NCBI RefSeq assembly: GCF_000003605.2
Contig: NW_003105101.1
Location: forward strand, 328,521 to 376,291
Source of the DNA: Saccoglossus kowalevskii
Lineage: Eukaryota > Hemichordata > Enteropneusta > Harrimaniidae
Length of the DNA: 47,771 nucleotides
Reading direction: 5' to 3'
Part shown: in pieces, positions 1 to 13,400 of the stretch
Position numbering within the stretch: position 1 is the first letter of the stretch
Layout of the letters: every line of letters begins with the position of its first letter
Notes under the pieces: model-generated
What the model was told of the DNA's origin: nothing
Database searches by the model: none
The model's input: the letters and a program-made list of their open reading frames with translations, nothing else
Program-made: the position numbers and the translations under genes

Positions 1-911
1 TTTGGTAAATATTTATGCTTCTTAATCACCTAATTAATATAATTAATTAATACTGATATCTCAAGTATTGATCATCACATTTGAATAAAACTTGGTACAT
101 AAGTGCTCTAGGACAATAGACAGCCTGATTAATTTTGGGTTAAAATCTGTTCATATTAATTCTCTAATTAGCATAATAATTAATATTATTTTGGTTCTAA
201 TCACATTTCAATGAAACTTGTTACATTGTGCAGACCTTATTAGTTTTACATTTAAATCTGTTCATATTAGTTACCTAATTTGCATAATTAGTTTTCTGCG
301 TTTCCATCAACATCTCAAGTTCAAGTAATTTTTAATTAATTTTGAATGTGTCTCCAATACTCTCAGCACACGGGAGTTCTTTCTAAGCTTTCTTTGATCT
401 GTGTTGTTTATAAAATGTGTGTGTGGAGAAAGACGTTGCTTGGTCGCCATTTTGAATTTATAATGAAGTCATTAGCGACATCTTAAATTAGTTCTCTCGC
501 TGAATTCGCTAAAAAGACAAGCTCGCGAAAAAGACATGTTTTACAGTATTCTCTTTAAAAAGCATAATCTAGGTGATACAAGCTGAAAGCTTCATTGAGC
601 ATGTCAATATACTGATATAGGTACATGTAATTTGACTCAAATTCCAAATATTGTCGCTATTGTGCTGTTAGCTGTAAAACAAATGTTATTGTTTTTTCAG
701 ATTTTCTATTTTACTACGTGAAAAAATTTATGTATATGAAAATGAAACAAAATAGAGTATGTTGTTTAACTATCAAATTAAGGTGAAATACCTTTATATT
801 CATGTACACATATCGTCATGACAATGATTAAATCTGTGGATATCAGTTTCATTCTCCTGCCCTCTAGAGTTTAGTTATTGTAATTTTTTTGTTTTTACTT
901 ATTTATCATTG
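1..911. other. Intron/upstream sequence with degenerate duplicated repeat
   Basis: No exon was found. Two diverged copies of a roughly 110-nt unit (about 73-185 and 202-295) share ATCACATTT-AATRAAACTTG and AAATCTGTTCATATTA blocks. The rest is featureless AT-rich sequence. Since the gene enters the window mid-finger, this is presumably intronic. Confidence 0.5.
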
Positions 912-2800
912 AGGGGTGATCTCATATTCAAACATGCGGGTCAAACCTACAAAAAGCTAAACCGCCCGAACAAAACCAAGTTTTGCGGTTTGGAAGTTTA
1001 AACAATAGACAGTGTGGTTCAGGACGGCCGCACGAATTTGCATAAAAACTGCGGTTCAAACTGATCTCTAAAATGTGTCGATTTATTGGTGTACAGTAGT
1101 CATTTTACTGTGTGTCTTGCCTAAAAAAAAACACTCTTTCATACATCGGTGAACAGCGTGCTGAATAAATTGTTTTGTTTTGATAAACTGTTATGCTCGA
1201 GTCGCAAATTGAGCAGAGGACGTGAATCAGACTTTTCATTGGGCTGGACAATTGATATGTGTCTCTGACAGCTAATAAGTATCAGAATACGAACATTTGT
1301 TGATACAAAGTTGCACTTGAGACTTACGCTACTGTGTTCAAGCCTTTACTACTGTTGCGCGTTCAATTTTCAAACAGTTCTTTCAGGGATGCGGCATTGC
1401 AAAATCCGGAAAAACAAATGCAGCGTACGCCATGAAAATTTATTTTGATTTGCTGCACATCGGTTATTTGCATTTTTTCTTATTCAGTTGCCAGTGACAC
1501 GAAGTATCAAAACAGAAAATTATATTAAATGGACTCGCGCTGATTATTTATAAAAAACGAACCCTGACCTCTGAAATTACCTTATTCATTCAGTGCCTTG
1601 TACCTAAGGCCGTCGCCCAAGGCGACACAGTGCATGTTGCGATATCGCAATCGATGCATGCTGGGTGACAAGGAGAAATTCTGATTGAGGTATCTGAAGA
1701 TGGCTGCGTTGAGTGCATGATTTTCTGCGGTGTTTAAAACAACACCTTGCTGCCTACTTCGCCCACAGTCCCTCAAGGCACTGTGCTTCGATGTATTTTC
1801 TAAAATAATCGTTTATTTTTAATTAACCGGGGGTTTGAAATGTGTGCATTTTGTCACAGAAAAGTAAGATATCGGCAGCGGTAAATACCCGTAATTTCCT
1901 CGCAATGCCGTCAGCTGACAATGTTACGGTGGTTGTAGCGCCGGAGTCGTAGCATTAGCCCCAACTTTAGTTTTGACACAGTGATAGAGGGACTGTGGTT
2001 TTCAGATGCCTTCGTAGAAAACAATGTTGCCATTGTCGATTTAATACTTTCATCATATTTTGATAACTCGCAGTCTCACAAACTTAACCAAAAAAATTGT
2101 TCTATGAATTTATGAACTGACATTGGTACAAAACTGACCGTACTTGTTGCGGACAAAATGTACCAGTTCGCTCCATGGATAAACATATTTTACTGACTAT
2201 GCCAAATATATATATAACGTAAGTAATTTATCCTAAGAAGCTGCTCATTAAAATTCTAGTGCATTTTTCCCCTGTTCTGTTTCAAACATTAATTTACCAT
2301 ATATATCACAATAGAGAGGGTTTATGGTTATCACTTGATTCACATTTAAGTACAAAATATAACAAACCATCACATCTGTAATTAGTTCCAGATAAATTGA
2401 ATAACACTTATAAATGACATGATGTAAATAGATTTGTGAAACAAATGCAAGTTTGTTTTTTATTAGCATTTACATGTACAAGACTTGCAAAGAAAAAAAA
2501 TCGCTGCTGGAATTCTTAACACTTCGAAATATAACACTCAGTATAAACATGGAGCTCCATAGTATACATCTTATTTTTTTTCCTACTGAAACCAGGCTGA
2601 AACAGTATTGTAAGTAAAACCTAGGTCTATCTTCTTTGTTCTCTGTTGTTTGTTTTCAGTGGGGGTGTTAATGGGCAGTTAATCTGGAGGTTAGGTTCAA
2701 ACCTACTACTAATTTGCATATTGTAGGCCTAGTAGGTCTGAATAGGGCAGGTCTTGTTAACCCAGGTTTGACCCAGGTGTTTGAATATGAGATCACCCCT
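912..2800. mobile_element. 1.9-kb inverted-terminal-repeat element (non-autonomous DNA transposon candidate)
   Basis: The left end AGGGGTGATCTCATATTCAA (912-931) is matched in inverse orientation at 2778-2800. After a short mismatch the subterminal GGGTCAAACC also matches (938-947 versus 2764-2773). No transposase frame is visible inside. Target-site duplication is not obvious, so the superfamily is unassigned. The short minus-strand open frame at 1582-1776 has no recognisable domain. Confidence 0.6.
1591..1783. mobile_element. 193-bp element with CAGTGCCTTG termini, nested in the larger element
   Basis: It begins CAGTGCCTTG and ends with the exact inverse CAAGGCACTG. CAGTG...CACTG ends recall hAT-type termini, but no 8-bp target duplication is visible. 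The content is more GC-rich than its surroundings. This is low-confidence because the repeat arm is only 10 bp. Confidence 0.35.
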
Positions 2801-3117
2801 TATTTGTTTAAATGAGTACCTGTGTCAAACAGCGCCCTCTATTGGTTACTTACACACAGTTGAAATAAGTGTTTTATTAAAATAAATTTGGGTAGTGCTC
2901 CCATGACTTATTTTGTTGAATCAGAGTTTAAGACAAGTTACGTTAAATTTTTGTGTGTTTTTTGTTTTGAAAGGAGATATTTTTGACTACATGTGATTTA
3001 GTATTTTTTGAATTATTTTTTTTTTAGTTTTTTCCTTTTTCAAATTATGTATGATATTCATAGAACAAAATCTCACTTTAAAAAACAAAAGACTGACTTG
3101 ATTTTAATTTGTTTTAG
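2801..3117 (+). other. Intron end upstream of first MYT1 exon in window
   Basis: Holds a CTCF-like motif AGCGCCCTCTATTGG (2831-2845) and a T-rich tract leading to the acceptor at 3117. Nothing else is seen. Confidence 0.6.
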
Positions 3118-4415
3118 TGTGTATGGGTGCCCGTTGGCTGCTAAGAAACGAAAAATCCCGCAAGACTTCAATGAACCACCTCGTAAACTGAAACGGTTAC
3201 CAAAGAAACCAGGTCAATGCACTGAAGATGAGGACAGTTTGGCTGAGGTTTTGAACGGAAGTGATGCAGAAGAGATAAACTCTACCAGTGATGTGTCGTC
3301 ACTGCCAGATGAGGACGTACAGGTAAAGTGTAGCCGACGAGCGATCGTGAATCTCCAGAAGCTCATTGACAATGTTACGGCCGAAATTGACCAAACTAAG
3401 CAGGCTGAAACTGGTGACCAGGACGAGGAGAACAGTGACAGCAAAGAGGATGACAGCGAGGAGTCTGAAGACGCAGAAATGGAAGGATGCGATCCGCCAA
3501 CCCTGCATAAGGAATTAGCCTTTCTCAATCAGGAGACAGAACTCTTAGAGGAGGAAGAAGCGCCCTCATTGGATGTTGCTATGAAAAATGAAAACTGTCA
3601 GGTCAAAGCTCAAGCTACACAAAATGATAACAAGGAAAACATAGAGGAAGAACAAGATGACAAGAAAGACGATAAAGATGAAATAGAAGATTCCGAGATT
3701 CTTGGAGATGACGAACCAAAACTAGTTATTGATGAAAATCTTGAGGAGGAAGATACCAAAGAAGACTTAGTTGGGGAATGTGTTGGGGAGGAAAATGGAG
3801 CAGATACAGTTGCCAAGACGGAAAATATTGTCGTGAAAGAGAAGATGGGGGTTGACGTGCTCAAAGAATTGGCAGAGCAGACATCTGAACAAACTTCTGA
3901 AGAAACCATAGCGACTCTCATCAAAGAAGAACCTGCTAGTTGCCATGATGGTGACAGTGACAAGGATGCTGAGAAAGAGAACCAGTGTGAAACTGGTAGT
4001 AGTGAGGACGATGAGACTGCAGAGGTTGCCGTAGCAGCACTGGAGCAACTGAAAGAAAATATTGTATGCTTGAATGAGGGTGTTATACCAACTGTTGATA
4101 CCACTACAGTTACAAGTTCCACCATGGATACGCAAACCACCACGGTCGCCACGACAAATTTAATCGCTGCTGTTAAAGTGGAAGCTGATGATCCTGATGT
4201 GATTGCGTCGATAATAAATGAAGTGAAACAGACGCCTTTACAAGTACTGTCAAGTACCTCTGCTGCAGCCACCAGTCTGATTAACGGTACTTTCACTACT
4301 CTTAATAAGCCAGTCAGTTTGTCATCTCTGGTTAACTCTTCAATCGGTTCATCTATAACATCAACCCATTCAGTGACCAACATCAATAATAACAACACTA
4401 CTTTCACAAAACCAG
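3118..4415 (+). CDS. MYT1: MYT1 exon: second half of zinc finger 1 and acidic linker
   Basis: The acceptor is ttttag at 3112-3117, and the Ser codon is split AG|T as at the other finger introns. Residues 1-13 read [13 protein letters not shown], the closing Cys and basic tail of finger 1. The first half of that finger must be on an upstream exon not in the window. The remainder is low-complexity: a Glu/Asp-rich stretch (about residues 30-300), then Ser/Thr/Val-rich sequence. Two sumoylation consensus motifs are visible, IKEE (3920-3931) and VKVE (4172-4183). The donor is CCAG|GTAAGC at 4416, phase 1. The frame stays open upstream to 3008 and downstream to 4615, but both extensions are intronic. 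Long acidic tracts after finger 1 are typical of vertebrate MYT1 and MYT1L. Confidence 0.95.
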
Positions 4416-7400
4416 GTAAGCCAATATTATTCCATACACCAACTTCTTTCGAAATTATCTTTTTTCATTATTTATTTCAGCGAGAAGAATTGATTTATTT
4501 CTTTATATTTTGTTATGCAAATTTAGCAGAAAGATATTGTTTAGTTGCTTCAGCATTCAATTACGTGTTATTCAATTCATGGTGTTTCCTGATTGGTCGG
4601 TTATTTGGGTGTTAAAATTGGCGTGCCAATCAGAGACAGGTAGACCCTTTTTTGGAATTCAATCCAGGGAATGATTTGACCATGTGACCGATCAATCATG
4701 GGTTCGCCATAACAACCACTATACTACAGTCAATGCAAAACTACTTTCAAGATTGTGTCTGATTGGCTATTCAATATTAATACCTAACAATCAGACCAAT
4801 CACAGAGCAGCTTGTTTGTCAAGGAGTTTTTTCAATATATCAGATTCTGTGTCTGTGTTTAGACTCAGATGAGGCAGGGAGAGTTACCCGAAACACGCAC
4901 ATCATTTAGTAACAAGATAACATTATAATTGCCATGGCAACAATCAAATACCATGGTAGTGATATGGCAAGAGCATTGTGGGAACACTTGTAATAGTTAA
5001 TTTTTCATTGTACAGAACATTATCAACTTTGTTTCATTTATAAAAACAGTGCAGCTATTTTGACTGTCGGGTCCCTTGTGATATTATTAAAATAGAAAAA
5101 AAATTATTTTTATATTCTTGAAAATTGTTTTATTTTCAGTATTCACCGCTCTCTGTGAAGTGTGACATTTAAGTCATAAAAGTAGCCTATTATAGTTCAT
5201 TACAAATAAAACTCTGTTCATAATTTTCACCGTTTGATAAGATTTTATCGCAAAGTTTCCAAAAATCACTGACATTTTTGTTGTAAGACAGCTGAGACTT
5301 TTTTACCGTTACATTAAGAAAATTTAGCGATATTCACTGAATCGTGAAATTTGTAAAAATGACTCTTAAATAATTAAAGCTACTTGTAACATAACAGCTT
5401 CAGTACGAAATCATAAATTTCCCCTCTGATTGCCAGCTCTCACTAAATATAATTTTTATATGCACGTAACTGTTAATGATGAAGATAAACTTGTTTCCCA
5501 TACGTCACAAACCAAAAGAAGGAATTAAGTTGTACTGTTCTAAAAAGAAAACTTTTAAAATGATAATGCAAAGTTCACAATGGCGGCTTAATATGTCACT
5601 GATGTATCAAGAACCAATCATAACTCTCCTCCTGTTTTAAGAACCAATCATAACTCTCCTCATGTTTTAAGAACCAATCATAACTCTCCTCATGTATTGT
5701 ACTCATCCCTGACCGACTGTTGACAAGACCCCTTAAGTTGGGCATTATTTACCCTTGAGTGCCTAAGACCATATGTTGTACACCATTTATGCTGTGGTTT
5801 AATTACCATACCATAACAATATGCTTGCTGCGGCTGTCTAATTAGGCCGGAAATCTATTGTTTGTTACAAAAGTTTGTGGTTGAGTTCTTTTAATAAAAA
5901 GAAAAACATGTTTTTGTAAAAGATGCAAAGGATGATCAGTAATCACCAATGAAATGGTTTGTGCATGATTTGTCATCGGTGTGTTGCACAATAGCCGGTC
6001 TTGTTACTGCTGTTACATTGTCACACTTTTTCTCTGATAGAAAAATTAATATTGAATGCGGCAGCGAACCAATAAGTTGAATTTGTTTTTTCATAAATTT
6101 TGCATCTCACAACTTTGTTTCTTCAAAAGGGAAAAATATTGTTTGTTTGTTAAAATTTGGTGTGTGGCTGGCTGACGACATAATCCCTCAACTACGATAA
6201 TTACTACTACTGGTAATTAATTTTAGTCCAAAGCTGATATGTAAATCTAGTCACTGAAAATTTTGCCCAAGCCGATATTTTTTTAATTTACTTTAATATA
6301 TTATAATTCCTCAGGTTGGGGATTTTTAATTTTTTTTAAAAAAGAAAAAAAAAAAATCAAAACTATATGTGTCGTGTTTTGTTTGTTTTTTTCAAAAAGT
6401 TAGGGGAGCATATTGTGCCCACTAGAGTGTGATTGTTTTATTTTTTTTTTAAGAGGGGTTGGATTACTGACAAGCTTAGTTGGTTAGTATTTTAAGTTGA
6501 TGACATATGAGCATATGGAGATTTAAAACTTATAGTAAGAGAGAGAAAAAAATTGGTCGGATGAGTTGTCAGGCTTGTGCAGGGCTCTATTGTTGCTTGT
6601 GTAGCGTGCACCGTATGGCCATATCAATTATCTACCAATTTTAGAGCGGTGGATTGCCGGCTGAAAAAAACAAAAATACGGTCTAACTTTTCTTTCTGTG
6701 ATTGGCAGTTGCTAAGTTGATAACTAGACATATCGGGTCAGATCGGCGAGTGGTTAGGATGAACTACGTTGCCGTCAAGATGGAGATGGATAACGACTAC
6801 GGTATTCGTGCGTATAACCGTTTTTTAGCCGCGTGTGATGAATTGGGACTAAATGAATGTGAGCTTTCATTTCTCATAATTTAAAATATTTATTTGTCTA
6901 AATTTCTTTTACTGTGCTAAGAACATTTTTTTTTTTTTGGATTGATGTGTATGCTTATAAGACTAAGAATATTGCCTTAACAAATAACTCTTTAAATAAA
7001 AAAAATTCTGTTGAGTCAATACCCAAGTTAGTTAGATTAGTATATTATATTATTTATATTGTATATTAGTCTGCACTATTTTAAACCCCGCCAAATATCC
7101 TGGCGAAAAGTGGCAGGATATGTACATATATATATGAAAAAAAGACTGACTTTTGTTTTAATGTTAAATATTAAACTGGTACCACCAAAAAAAAGTTTAG
7201 AAGGGTTTTTTATACATTTCTACTGAGTGTGATAAATGATAAATCAAGTAGATCGGGGATTATACATAGTGATTCCTGGTCATGTATGTATGCCAAGGCA
7301 ATGGACATTTTAGTACTTTAGCCATGTCCTTGGGAAAGCATTATGGCTTGACTTAAATTGAGCTCTATTCTAAAGTGCAAAATGGTACCAGGTATGATTT

Positions 7401-10400
7401 ATTAAAACAATCTCTTCAGTTTATTGTACTCGCAATAAAACCATTCGTTGTTGTATCATATTGATTGATAATTTTTGACATTAATTTTTCTGCACAATTT
7501 CAAAAAAAAAAAAAGATTTAAAATTTTTTTTTTTGGCGGGAAAACTTGTGGAAAAATGGTTTTGTGTTAGTACTGTATGATGATGCAGGCTCTTGAACTC
7601 AACTTTCGTATTGTTTGTTTTGAAACATTTTCAGTATTAGCCACTTGAAATGCTTGCTATTTCACAACTTAAAGCAATTGCATAGACGTTACATTTTATA
7701 GAAGTGTACTCATCCACAAAATAGTTTATAATCTGCACTTCCTTTCTGTGGTGGATAAGTTTATATCGCAAAACTAGGCGTTGGGGTGTTCCTTTCGTCA
7801 CATAAAACGAACTGATTAAACATGCGGAATTGTTATTGAAACGGACATCGATTGCGTTGTGTTTTCTTGAGTTGAACAGACGTGAGGTATAATTCAAACT
7901 GGTTTATTTATACTCAGCATGAACATCAATACGTTGTACAGCAAATACTTCTTGGTATAAAATATAGATCGTTAAATAATAGCTTCATGAGGAGTTGACA
8001 TCGTAGAGAGCATAGAAAGGAGGGTGTGCATAACAAGCATCAAGTTGCGAAGCTACCATAGAAGGAATTACAGCGACGGCCTGAATCGGGCTTCTCACAA
8101 CAGTGCTTTGCCTGGTTAATGTAGTTGTCAACGTTAGAGCGGCATTTGTCTCGGTGACAGCTAATCGGAGAAGTGCTAAACACGTGTTTGTACTCTAGAA
8201 TATATCATGCCAAAAATGTTCCAAAAATAAAACAACGCTAATGATTGGCGCATACAAACGAAACATAACTCTGTCATTCCATATTAGGAGTGACACGCGA
8301 CTAACACGAGGCAGAACTTTGGTGGGAATTTTGGGCAGTAAACAGACAAGTTCTGCGAGAACGCAATGGGAAACAATGTAGCGAACGTTTGGATATAGCG
8401 TCACGGTTGCTACAGAAACCATTATAGTCTCTCAGGGCTCAACTCGTGGTTATCAAAACAATGTCTGGAATTACAATCTAACTTAGAGAACATCATAAAG
8501 AAAGTGAAATTTTTTCATGTTAGATAACTGCGTGCGACACCTTCACAAGGTTCGAACAAAAATAGCCAAATTTTTTAACTAAAAACTGAAAATTTACTAA
8601 AATTTTGTCTGTTGACTTCAAAATTAGAGTTGTTTTCAGAAATATTGAAGAATATAATAAAAAAAAGTGTTGAAAAGTTTATATGGCCTTGATTATTGTG
8701 CAAAATTAACTGATTTTGTGGTTATTTAGGCAAACAACATTGCATTCATCTTGCTTTTATTTTTTGGAGCAAAATGCAATTCTTCTGGAGCTAAAAATGG
8801 AATAATAAAGTTTTATTGATTTCAGATGTCTGTTCGAAAAACGAACAATGCATGGTTTTGATGATTTACTCACCCTGCCATGTGTATATCGTTTACTGGT
8901 AATTTGTTGATTGGCTGTTAAATTTATAGAATTGTCAATTTCTCAGCTGTATAGATATAGTACATTGTTAATTTAATTTGATTCATTATTTATAATATTT
9001 TAGTCCAATTGGATCATACATATCAGATTTAGAAGTTAGTTATTAAAAGTTGTTTGATGAAATCACCCAAAATATTTAAATTGCCACTTGATAATAGCAA
9101 AGCTTTCTCTGAACGTTCACTCTCGTTTTATCAATATTTTTTAAATTCAAAACTGAGTGATGTGGTTTAGAGTTATTTTTGATTGAAATGGCTGAATGAG
9201 AAATAAAATGCTGGTAGCCCGTTTATTATTTATGAATGTTATTTTGAATATGCCTTTAAATCATAGCAACATAGAGCTCAATTGACGTAAAAGAAAAGCT
9301 TTTATGAATATTTAAATTAAGATTCAAGATTCAGGACGGAATGGCGAAACCCATCACCTTCAAAAAAACAACAAAAACCTCTCCATTGTACCAAATAAAA
9401 AAAAAAAGATGCAATCTGCTGCCTGTAATCTCCCACTGTGTATAGTTTACTTTTATCACACCTGTTACCATGGAAGCCACAATAACTTTGTTATGTTTCC
9501 ACAAACATATGGTTACCGTATCGATCACGCTTCAAAAACTTTCAGCTCCAAAAATTGTATGGAACATAGAGAAAGCAGTTTAGATTTTCAATAAAATTGT
9601 CTTTATTTATAGCGGACGTTTGGATGTTCTATTCATATACATATTGCAGGGTTGTCTTTCTATAACATAAAGACAATGCATTGATATAAATCATACATAT
9701 ACTCTATTTTCGCTGAAGCAATGAATCGGTGAAAACAAAATCAATTTAAAATACCCTTTTTTCTATATTTTACTTTTCCACTTGTCAAAAGTAAGTGAAA
9801 ATAAACTTAAAACAAAACAGTCGAATGTTTTTTCAGGGAAAATTAATTTCTGCTAAAATAAAGAATTTTACAGTAACATTGATCGGTAGTTTTAGTTTCC
9901 TATATTTTTTAACAATTAACACTTGGTGGGACATCTCCATTATCACTTGTCAAGGTTGGAGAATTCGTCATGCAAATACTTTTCATGCATGATGCGTACT
10001 GTAAAACCACTATTTTGATGTTTTGAGCATATTCACTGTGTCAAATATGTCAAGGAAACAGTGAGTTTTATTGTTATTTTTAGTGTTCACATAGATTTAA
10101 TTTATTGGATTTTACTTATCAGCGAAATTAAAACCCAATGAATAATTAATGCAATTTCAGTATATCCTGTTTACAGTGTCTATTATTTCCTTATGCAATC
10201 TCCAGCCTAGCATCGAGATAGAGTAAGGTCTGAAAAAGCTGGAAAGAATAACATCAGGAAAGGCTGGATGGATGACAAATTACTGTAGTTTTTCACTAAA
10301 ATTGTAGTTATTCTGAATTGAACCTGTTCCATAACTAAAATACACGTAATCTTATTTTTGGAGAAAATATAAAATTGTGTTCATTGCTGCTTTACTTTTG

Positions 10401-13400
10401 GTAGTTTGTATCTGGTACTTTGTGAAATCGTTGTCAGTATAGTTTCCGTTATCCCCATTCACCTTGATCTCCATTTATGCCGTTAATATTACTGTGTTCA
10501 GAGATGGAGGTACTGTTCACTCCTGCCACATTAATTTTTTCTACGGTCAGGCCAGACTTTTATTATCCCTTGTTTCACGAACCCACCGAATGAACAGGAG
10601 CTGAAAATGAAATAAAAATAAAATTTTATTTCAGCGTAATTTCTCGCGCCCCCGCCGTCTTGTAAGCGCAAAAAATTGCTAACAAATATTATTTTTATCT
10701 TCATTTTTTTAACGCCCGCCTTATAACAAATCCAAGTTGCATTTCCGTGGGAGTATCATGATCAAAGTACTGAAGTCTCGCACAGATGAGAAACAAGGTT
10801 ATACATGGAATTAAATTTTATTTCATTTCTTCTCTCCGATCAATGATCTCACTTACAATTCTTTGAGAATCACACAAATCTAATGGAAAAAAAGAATTAA
10901 TTTTAATTTTTTTCCACCCTCCTCAAAAAAATTGCCTTATAAAAACTCGAAAAACAAGAAGTAAAAAAAGTCTGGCCTCACAATGGCTATCTTCTTCACC
11001 AGTCATTTGTATAATTGTAACTGTGTTTATTTTGACCAAATGGACTTAATTTTTCATTGGATAAAAGTTTTGAAATTTTTGAAAAAGTAGAGAAAAAATG
11101 TAGTGTTTTATTAGTTCTTTGCACTAGCATCATCCTGCTATGTTCTGTAACTAAAATTTGAACAGTTTATGAAATTTATAGTGAACTAACAATTCATTGA
11201 ACTATATTTGGCATTAAACAATTTTATAATAATCCAATCTTTCCAGAAAATCTCAAATTTAACCAAAAAAGAACAGAAAATCTAGAACAGAAAATTTGGT
11301 TATCAAATGTTGATGAATTAGAAAATTTATTGTTTTATCTTTAAAAAAAAGGTAACTATGGTAACCTAGAAGCATAACGAGTGAAAACTAAATAGAACAT
11401 GGAGGAAGTGAATACAAAATTGTCAGGAATTCACTTTCAGAAGCCCTTGCCATCCTAACATTGTCCAGACAAATATAGTTTACTCATTTACTGTTGTATT
11501 TGCATGCATTTTAATGAAATAAACTTTTCTGTTCTTTTCTGCAGTTGATGGAATGATGACTCCAAACAAGATACCTACTCATCAGTTACCACCTCCCCCC
11601 ATGTCTGAAGGGAAAGAAAGCAAATGCCCCACTCCTGGTTGTAATGGGCTTGGTCATGTGACCGGACTATATTCTCACCACAGAAGGTAAAGTTACATTT
11701 ATTATAGTCATCTTAGATGAAAATCATACTAGTATTTGCAATGGCCGCAAGTGTTTTGCAAACGTGTACATCATAGTGTGCGGTTATACGAGATACCGAA
11801 CAATATGCTAGAAGACAATCAAACAGGGGTATCATATTTGCTCTATTAATAACCCAGGTACTTGCATAAATTATAAAGATGCTTCTGTCGTACTTCTAAT
11901 AAAGCACGATACGCAAGAAGACAATGCACAAGAGTAGACAAATATCACGTACTGTCTGAGTAACATACTTTTGCCGTATTCTTCAAATAATTGTGTATTT
12001 CCGATCCAACTGATCTGTGCATGACGCTATCTACTGGAGTGCACTTGACTGGGCTAAAACATAGTTACGAAAAATAAAAACAACCTTTTTGTGTTGCTCT
12101 TTATTATAAAATACGTCTATTGTCGAGGAAACATGACATCATCATTCTGTATTTTACAGTTCTTAATAACATGGGATGTAAATAATTTATCAAGATACAC
12201 CCATGTATAAAAAAAATCTTCATATCGTCCGATATTGTATTGATTCATTCAAGCAATGTAACAGATTAGTAGTGTACTGTACTCTGCTCTAATCAAAACA
12301 TATATAAACTAAGAATTGTATCACCATTACACTACCAGACTTTCTAACCAAAAATTTTTCTGCACTTTTTCTCTTATATTCTTCAATATTTTTGGAATTG
12401 AACCATAATTTTTGAGTCAACAGACAAAATTTGAGTAAATTTTCAGTTTTTACTCAAAAATTTTTTGCTATTTTTGTCCCGATCTTCTGAAGGGAAGTGC
12501 AGTCTATAAACGGGACTTTTTTGTGAATTTGTGATAAAAAGAGGGAACTTTTGGTGGGAAGGTTAAAATATGAATTATTTGACCATAGACATCCATCTGT
12601 CATTTACGTAAGTGTTACAATTAGAGCAGATATGGTATTTACACTCAAGGCAATAAAAAAAAGTTTAATCTGGAATTCATCGCATTATTGGAGTTACAAT
12701 GAATTTCAAAGATGAGAAAAATTGTAGTAATTGTTTGAAAAAAATCTGGTTCTAAGCGTGTTCTATAGTCCCTATACAAGTGTAAGGATACTGATATAGT
12801 GAGGTGATCATTAAACTGATAAAACTACAATAATTGTCAGGCTAATGTGTATTCACCTCCAGTTGTCGTGGCAACTGTCTATTTTGTGTTAAGATAAAAA
12901 TTAATGATTCATCCTCAGGTTGTTTAAAAGTAATAAATTTCACACCAAACACTTTATTGAATATGCAAATTGTTGTATTCTTTCTGTGCTTTTAATATTG
13001 CCGTGTTTTTTGTCTTTCTGTTTTCATGTTAATATCATTTATCTGCAACATGCATGTTCTTAGGGGGAAATAGTCACATGACAGTCATGTGACCAGTATT
13101 GATTGCATCACGAATAATAAATGTAATTATTTTTGTTACAGTTTATCTGGCTGTCCTCATAAGGACAAAATACCCCCTGAGTGTAAGTTTGACTTCTGTT
13201 TGAATTTTGCACTTCACAAACTGTCCTCTTCTCACTTCTGCATGATATGGTCTTCTCAATTTGTTCCTCAAAAATTCCATGTGCTGTTTTTTTCTCACTA
13301 ATTTGTTAATTTCCATATATGGTTTTGGCTGGCTTTAATGGTTTCCATATATGGCCAGGTGCATGATGGTATTGCCTTATATGGTCATGTTAATGATTAC

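Larger units (their letters stand above)
6859..11544 (+). other. Large MYT1 intron
   Basis: Contains a CpG-richer island at about 7840-8450 with minus-strand open frames, a minus-oriented copy of a dispersed repeat (8553-8665) and an inverted-repeat element (10549-10978). Otherwise it is AT-rich without recognisable genes. Confidence 0.6.

Noticed and set aside
3008-3117. Open frame and Met codon upstream of the first exon
   Set aside because: The frame runs through an AT-rich tract and the acceptor AG forms part of the Ser codon. Finger 1 homology begins exactly at 3118, so this is intron.
1-3117. Search for the exon encoding the first half of finger 1
   Set aside because: No Cys-Pro-Thr-Pro-Gly-Cys coding sequence was found on the + strand in this stretch, so the exon must lie left of the window.
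3214-4407. Long minus-strand open frames opposite the acidic exon
   Set aside because: They are Ser/Val-rich shadows of Glu/Asp/Thr-rich coding sequence. There is no independent splice or domain evidence.
4416-4615. Open-frame extension past the donor at 4416
   Set aside because: A consensus GTAAGC donor and the loss of composition bias mark intron. Retention would truncate the protein.
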